A stretch of 64,000 bases of DNA, from assembly GCA_037447655.1 (NCBI GenBank), contig JBBHKE010003281.1:124001-188000 (forward strand), in the 5' to 3' direction. The DNA is from Zygnema cylindricum (Eukaryota; Streptophyta; Zygnematophyceae; Zygnematales; Zygnemataceae). The position numbers and the translations under genes are program-made. Shown here in pieces: positions 57,843 through 64,000 of this stretch. A model generated the notes under the pieces. It did not search any database and was not told the DNA's origin. It saw nothing but the letters and a program-made list of their open reading frames with translations. The number at the start of each line of letters is the position of its first letter. The stretch's first letter is position 1.

Positions 57843-59196
57843 ATACAGTTTTTCACACGGCTTACATGTGAATCATTCTTGAGTCTAGGCGCTTAATTTT
57901 GGTTTTAGTACACCATGAATCGCTATGAACGTTAAACATAAGATGTCTCGTGCGCATACAACGCACGCATGAAACGCCCAATAATAACGAATATGTGCAC
58001 GGAACAAAATTCAAAGTTTTTAAAATCCGTTGACCGGTTTTGACTTCATACTAGGAGTTATTACGGTACATTTCCGTACATTCCGTATGTTTCAGTACAG
58101 CTGCCTTACATTTTTCTTACATTTATGTACAATGTTCACATTATTCCTTTACTTTTTAGGGTTCTCGTACATTTCCATATACGTCAGTATAGGTGTGTTA
58201 ATTATTTGTTCATTTGCGTTGAGTGGCCGTACATAATTGTACCTCTTACGGTTTTTAAGAGAGGTTTTAGGGTTATTAGGGTACATTCTCGTACATTTCT
58301 GTATTTTTCAGTACAATTGCCCTAAACTTTCCATACTTTTAGGGTACACTCTCCGTATAATGCTGTACATTTCTTTATATTTTCCTTTCATTTTCAGATT
58401 TTTGAAGGATTTTCTTTTGGTCACATTTTCCGTATATTTTCTTACATCTCCGTTCATTTTCGTACAACAAAAACTGTACAAAATTTACTAAAAGTATGAA
58501 ATCGACGAATAGTTTCGTAAAAAAAATAGAAATCCGTACGAATTGGACAACTATGGACGAGACTGTCTTGTCTTCGCTCGCGGAGATGACGCGACGTCTC
58601 TTTTCTGGAGTTTTACGTACATTGTATCTGTATGAAAATTACACGCATTTTACGAAAGATTCAAAAACGATAAAAAATGACGAAATTTCTTAAAAATGTC
58701 ATAATCCGCACGAATGAGACATCTATGCCGTTAAAAAGCTAGTATAAGAAGATTATTAGGGTATCGCCCCATGTGGCTAAGTTCAGGTTTTTTTATGTCG
58801 TTTTCCATTCAAACTTAGCGCCGTACTACCTAAGTTGCGACCGTACGAAAAAATCGCGAATTTGTATAGTACAATTTGCTTCATTCTCAAACTTAGGATG
58901 TACGAAAAATTGTCGTTTTACGTTTTTTTGACCCACTGTCACGTCATCGTCAAACTTATCAACAAACACATCGGCAATGTGTTTTAAGCTAAGTAAATCC
59001 GTTAACACCAATAGGAAAACAAATTTTCACATGTGAAGTATTTTAAAAAAAAATTGACAAAAAAAAAATTACAAGTTTGTTGGGTTTTGTCAGATAGTAC
59101 CCAGTACGGTTTTTTTTAGCAGGGGTCTCGAGCCTGCAGTGCCCTTCGACAGAAAGGTGAAATATCTACCACGGCGCAACTGCTGCTCGCCCTCAC
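57843..59196. other. AT-rich region with recurring GTACATTT words
   Basis: No gene seen. Between 58055 and 58480 the words gtacattt, ccgta, and agggttnt recur at short irregular spacing, suggesting an old tandem repeat. Confidence 0.55.
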
Positions 59197-59798
59197 TGTT
59201 AGTTTTGGACGATCTTCAGCTATCCATCGATTCTGACAAAAGTATCGATTTGCATATGCGATGTGACGTGACGAGACGAATCGGAATGTACCGAATTGTA
59301 CCAAACGTTTACATGTTTGAATGAATGCATTTTTTGTACAGACGTGCGGCAATTCCCGGTGGACAATCAATGTGTAAATATGAAATTATTGGACCACACT
59401 TTGGTGGCTTATTTAGTGTAGACTTTTTGTTTGCATAGAAAAGACAAAGCAAAGTAGACAAAAAATACCCTTCTTCTATTAATGCAACAACAACAATTCA
59501 GATATAGTCAAGTAAGACAAGGAATAGAATTTGGCTTTATTAGAGAAAGTTTCTTTTAACACTTTGTCCTAAAAGGACCATTTATTAAAGCTACGGCTTT
59601 CCTACAATTCTATTTTGTCTCTCTGCATAATATATGTGTTTGTTATTTATATCCCTTCCTAATCTTTCCTATCTCTCTTGTCTAAATATTTTGTGACTCC
59701 CTAAGCCCCTCTGCGTGTATTGATCTGTGGCTGGTCCACGCTGTCTGTGGTAACGAGGAACTCCTCTCGTTAGCTCGGATGATCGACCATGATCGACA
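59197..59798 (+). repeat. Element G 5' LTR (602 bp)
   Basis: Matches 63581 onward (ttttggacgatctt, gtacagacgtgcggca, tagtgtagactttttgtttg, aaggaccatttattaaagct). It ends with CA directly before the PBS. Confidence 0.85.
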
Positions 59799-59812
59799 CT
59801 TTATGGGCCTAC
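59799..59812 (+). promoter_or_regulatory. Primer-binding site of element G
   Basis: ctttatgggcctac, complementary to the initiator tRNA-Met anticodon arm with mismatches; like the PBS of element D it has CCT where F has CCC. Confidence 0.7.
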
Positions 59813-60049
59813 CCATATGGGGCCCAAAGGCGTTCCGAATTCTAGAATAGGAGAGCAACGGCCATCCGAAATCGGCCGTGAGTAGAGGAGAATTGGGTAG
59901 ATGTGCAACGAAAACACCTAGAGAAGAGAAGGTGCATCAAGTCAAACCCACACATTCGATACGAGTGAAGGGGAAACTTAGAGAATGACCTCCAAGGGCT
60001 CAAAGGGGAAACGTTAAGAGTGAAGGCATCAACCATATTAGACAAGATC

Positions 60050-60430
60050 AAACTCATGCGATCACAACCTCATGCAGTGTATGATGAAAAGATGTCAAGC
60101 AAAGAAAACATTTCCCATTTCTCTAAAAACAAAGTCAAAGCACAATCAGGTGGTCTAAACCTCCCAACAGCTACTAAAATTTCATAACTACTTTTGTCCC
60201 TACCTCATGAATTCACATCAGCTCTCACCATATTAGAGGGTTACGAGGGGAAGGAGTGGAAGTTAGAGGAGATAGTCACAAAGCTCAGCTACCGATGGCT
60301 CCACCGAGGTGGTGATGCCCGAGAAGGCCTCTAAGCACAAGCCTGACATCAAGAAAAAGAGCGGTCGGAGATCTGACAATGTAGGTGATAATGTAGAGAC
60401 CAAGCAAAAAAGTCAAAACCTAAATGTGAA
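60050..60430 (+). pseudogene. gag: Gag remnant of element G
   Basis: Reads as Copia Gag: an ENISHFSKNK...SGGLNLP block, then LLLSLPHEFTSALTILEGY and EWKLEEIVTKL. One TAA at about 60187 interrupts it, and no intact zinc knuckle follows. Confidence 0.75.
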
Positions 60431-63019
60431 TGATTTGGTATGCTAAGCAAACATCCAGATCACAAGCAGAGACGAGCAAAGCAGAGAGGGGACAGGCAGA
60501 GTAGATAGCGGCGGAGGAGAGGATAATCAAGTCAAAAAGACATCTCACTACCTCATCACAAACCACACTCCAGACTGCATCATGATCTCAAATGCAAGCC
60601 TCTTTCTAATATCAGATGGCAAAGAAAGAGAAGGTCTGTCACCAATGCAGAAAGGAGGAGAACAGAAACTTACCAAGTTAGGGGAATCATCTAAGATGAT
60701 TCACCGAGAGAATCGGAAAAGACAGACTAACACAAACTCCATGCAGGATCCCCAAGAGGAGTCGCCAAGGTACCCTGCCGTAAGCAAAGTCTAGACACCT
60801 GAAGATCCCGAAGTTCGAAGCACCAAGCGATGGGACGCCATCCTGCCAAAGACAAAGGAAGCGGTCTGAAAGGACAAAGAAGCAGTAAAAAAATACAACA
60901 AGGACAACAACGAGGTTCAGATCCCTCACACTGGGAATTGAAGCAACAAAGAGGTGTGCTACACGGTTAGATCCACAAAGGTTGCAACAGCAACAACAGA
61001 GACCAATCATGGCTCACACAAAATGAGCATTCAAATGAAAAGAGACTCTAGAATGTAGGAACTTTCACGTCAAAAGGAGACAACTAAGAGATCTCACGAG
61101 GAGAGTCTTTCACCTCAACGGGACATAAGTGGGAGATCTTACCAAAGAGATGTCAAATAGGTGGTAGAGAAAGACACCACGCGTTAAGTGTCAGCGAATG
61201 GCACGACATCGAAGGGTTTTAACTCAGAATGGGTGGAGACCACGACAAAGGAAATATGCGGGGATGCCACCGAGAATGCTCCAAATCAAATAAACACTCC
61301 ATCATCACTAACGCGCAAAGACAACGTGACTAATGTCCTGCAAGTAAACACGAAGAACGCCATTAGTCAAGGAAAAGGAGGTTGATAGCTCACTAACCAT
61401 GCATGTTGATACAAGAAAGCAAGCGACAAAAGAATGTTGCACCAGCGAACAAGCAGCTCAAAATACTCCAGGTGTACAAGACATGACCTCAACAAACAGA
61501 GGGATTCGAATGCATGACGAGAAAGAGGAAAAAGGGGAAGTTGATTCAGAATCTTCCCATAAGATTCTTGAAAGAGTGAGAGGCAATCCCAAGCGAGATA
61601 AGAAAGGCGGCAATGGAGAGAGTACCAAAAACAATCTCTCATTTATCATCGGGCTAAGTAGAACGTACAGAGTACTAAAAACTAGCTCCAATGACAAGAT
61701 AGTCTAAGACCTGCATCGAGAGAGAGAGATCAAAAATCAGTTTTTTGATAGGAAAAACAATGCAGAAAGAGGAATAGTGGCAGAGGAACACGGACGTAGC
61801 AAACCATATGCTAGACACCTCACAGAAACCAAGAGTCTAGGGGACTTTGGCAACGGAAGCATTGGTGAGCAAGGGATAGAGAGCTGACAGAAAAAGAAAG
61901 AAAAATATTACATAGAAAAGAAAGAAAAAGAGATGCAAAATAGTGGGAGAAAGGAGAAAGAAACAAAAGACAACGGGGTGAAATAACTAGCCTGTAGGGA
62001 CACAATCAGAAGTAAAGCTGAGAAGGTCAGCCGAGGTAACCACCACCATTCTCTAATGCCCACCTCCATCGATGGGAGGAAGACTGATTTGGCATCCGAA
62101 TTTCAGAAAAGTCTGTCAAAAATGCCACAGGATAAAACAAAGAAAATTAGTAAGACACCATCATCATTGTCAACTCTGACACAAGAGCCGAAGGGAAACA
62201 AAGATGATCAACGAGGACTCAAACACGAGTCAAATCATAGGAGCACATTAATTTCTAATAGAGTTGCAGTTGAAACAAAAGCACATACAGGAAAGGAGAT
62301 CATGAGGAACAAAATCTCACTGTTAATTGATCCAGCCAAGGAGAGGACAGATTTGTCGAGGGCAAAGACTCACATCATTCCCTAGGAAGTCACCTCAAGG
62401 GAAGGAGATCCACCCATAAGAGCTCCTATCATCAAGGCCAGTAATGAATCTGCATTTAGTGGAGGAGCTAACAAGTTCTATATCAAGGAGAATTGGACAA
62501 TGGCGAAAAAAGGACGAAAAACAAGAAAAGAATTTGTAAGTCAAAATTACTTCACCAGCATCCTGTAACATGATACAGAAAACGGAGTAAAGTGCAAAAA
62601 TTAGACAGCAACAAAGGAAGCTGGAACTTACCAGAGAGGAGTAGAGATTCCGAGGAAAGTAGGAGAAGCCTCACAAGATTTCTCCACTTGTCGTCCCACA
62701 CAATCAATCGAAGAAAAATCTGATCAAGTAAGTGAAAGGTTAGTCCATTTGATAGAAGAGGAACCGAAGCCAAAAATGTGGGAGAAAAAATCTTTAAAAG
62801 AAGCATTGTTAACTGAAACTGAGAAATCAGACAGGAGGGGATTAATAGGGAAAGATTGGAAGGAATTTTTATCTTACCTTTTTTTAACCAAGGTTCTTCA
62901 AAAACCACCATTTCTAAAGGCTCCATATGCGGCCAAGATTCAGTATGCCACGATCTTGAAAGGAAAACATCGGCGCAGCTTAGCAGAAGATATGATGGGA
63001 GAGTATAAAGGTTGTACCT
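60431..63019 (+). other. Unassigned internal region of element G
   Basis: Several plus-strand frames of 60-110 codons (60582-60794, 61188-61385, 61399-61707, 62056-62385) have hydrophilic K/E/S/T/N-rich content without a known domain. The run of such frames on one strand suggests one decayed longer coding region, but I cannot name it. Confidence 0.5.
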
Positions 63020-63709
63020 TTGTGGATGTGCGACGAAAGCGCAAAGTACCTTTGGAGCCGCACATTGGAAAATGTCGAAGGTTTATTCGCTGCCACGAAC
63101 GAAACAATTGAACGGACGGAATTAATCAAGTCGCTCGTACGACAACTTGAAATATCTGCGACGAAACGCACGTTACCAATTGAAGGACAGACGTTCGAAA
63201 TCCACGGTCAAGTTGAAACGAAACATTATTCTCCTCGTACAGCAAGGATAACGGACACGTTAAGTGGTCCCAGAATTAATCCGTTGGCATGTGCAGAAAG
63301 CGCCAGCGACGCAGTGACCTTAAGCGCCAGACGCGCCCCAATTGGCCATAATTTGACGAAAGGTCATCTTTGGACAACAACTGGTCCCCATGGGATCATA
63401 CGTCAAGTGAAATCAGAATCACTGCAAGTAAATGGAGTGAACGTTCATATCGATTCCAAATCACCTCAAGCGTACGACGATCAATTTTTATATCGAGAAA
63501 TACCCCGCGAGTATTATATTCTGACGAAAATCATCACTACGATATTTTATCGGATGTATTGCGTAAAGCTCGAGTGGGAATGTTATTTTTGGACGATCTT
63601 TAGCTATCCATCAATTCTGACAAAATACCAATTTGCATGTGTGCGACGTGATGTGACGCGACGAATTCGAATGTACGGAATTGTACCAAACGTTTACATG
63701 TTTGAATGA
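63020..63709 (+). CDS. Hypothetical 229-codon frame at the 3' end of element G
   Basis: An open frame without recognised domain that runs into the 3' LTR (from 63581), so its last 43 codons are LTR sequence, also partly open in the 5' LTR (59139-59324). The listed start is an alternative codon; the first ATG is a little further in. It may be the decayed C-terminal part of the element's protein or chance. Confidence 0.3.
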   Translation: MWMCDESAKYLWSRTLENVEGLFAATNETIERTELIKSLVRQLEISATKRTLPIEGQTFEIHGQVETKHYSPRTARITDTLSGPRINPLACAESASDAVTLSARRAPIGHNLTKGHLWTTTGPHGIIRQVKSESLQVNGVNVHIDSKSPQAYDDQFLYREIPREYYILTKIITTIFYRMYCVKLEWECYFWTIFSYPSILTKYQFACVRRDVTRRIRMYGIVPNVYMFE

Positions 63710-64000
63710 ATGCTTTTTTTGTACAGACGTGCGGCATTTCTCGGTGGACAATCAATGTGTAAATTGAAGTGATTCGACCACACTTTGGTGGCTTATTTAG
63801 TGTAGACTTTTTGTTTGCATAGAAAAGACAAAGCAAAGTAGACAAAAAATCCCCTTCATCCATTAATGCAAGAACAAAAGTTCAGATATAGTCAAGTAAG
63901 ACAAGGAATAGAATTTGGCTTTATTAGAGAAAGTATTTGGTAACACTTTGTCCTAAAAGGACCATTTATTAAAGCTACGGCTTTCCTACAATTCTATTTT
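63581..64000 (+). repeat. Element G 3' LTR (truncated by window end)
   Basis: 420 bp matching 59197-59625 at roughly 90 percent by eye. The purine-rich gagtgggaa before it is a weak polypurine tract. Confidence 0.85.

Larger units (their letters stand above)
59197..63999 (+). mobile_element. LTR element G (3' LTR runs off the window)
   Basis: Direct repeats start TGTTA at 59197 and 63581. The first ends GATCGACA at 59798, followed by a half-tRNA-iMet PBS. A Copia-type gag remnant follows. No protease, integrase or RT was recognised, so it looks non-autonomous or heavily deleted. Confidence 0.8.

Overview
The window looks like nuclear DNA of a repeat-rich plant-lineage eukaryote. A land plant or streptophyte alga fits best, but I cannot name a species. 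The evidence is indirect. Three LTR-retrotransposon families use a primer-binding site (PBS) that matches the anticodon arm of a plant-type initiator tRNA-Met. CACGTGGC G-boxes recur, TTTAGGG motifs are present, and there is no bacterial gene organisation. I see no conventional complete host gene. Host-like coding is limited to one cysteine-rich EGF-like exon (about 38.8-39.1 kb, minus) and one plausible 5' gene end with a signal peptide and a good splice donor (about 55.57-55.90 kb, minus).

Layout. 1-6797: an LTR element ('A') that encodes only gag, two zinc knuckles and an aspartic protease. Its 5' LTR is cut by the window start, its 3' LTR is 5392-6796, and a third partial LTR abuts it. 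7080-30772: a nested stack of Copia elements. Element C (7080-16425, badly decayed) carries element D (11156-16043, minus strand) in its 3' LTR. Element E (16426-30772) follows and carries a minus-strand solo LTR (17241-18072) in its 5' LTR and the youngest, nearly complete element F (18524-24934) inside its gag gene. 30773-32690: non-coding repeat with an insertion. 32690-35285: a large pyrimidine-strand minisatellite with higher-order structure. 35.8-52.2 kb: a degenerate repeat landscape made of AT-rich DNA, kilobase-long CT tracts, and eight or nine copies of a conserved core of about 110 bp with hairpin potential. 52.2-57.2 kb: AT-rich DNA, a tRNA-like sequence, the putative secreted-protein gene start, and GTACGG-rich tandem repeats. 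57201-57834: a hAT-like non-autonomous TIR element with a perfect 8-bp target duplication. 59197-64000: another LTR element ('G') with a gag remnant and about 3 kb of unassigned internal DNA; its 3' LTR runs off the window.

How the parts work together. The Copia elements carry the usual order gag - protease - integrase - RT - RNase H. F is the best reference copy; two single-base frameshifts and two stop codons keep it from being intact. C, D, E and G are relics with large internal deletions or duplications. Element A lacks pol and would depend on another element for reverse transcription. The most unusual observations are (1) a 17-nt perfect complementarity between the LTR of A and the sequence directly after its 5' LTR, which suggests a self-primed element, and (2) a gag start codon in F that lies inside the tRNA primer-binding site, so that the start codon would pair with the primer's anticodon. 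Most long open frames at 32.6-35.3, 42.9-44.1 and 47-49.5 kb are artefacts of stop-free pyrimidine repeats and are not annotated as genes.
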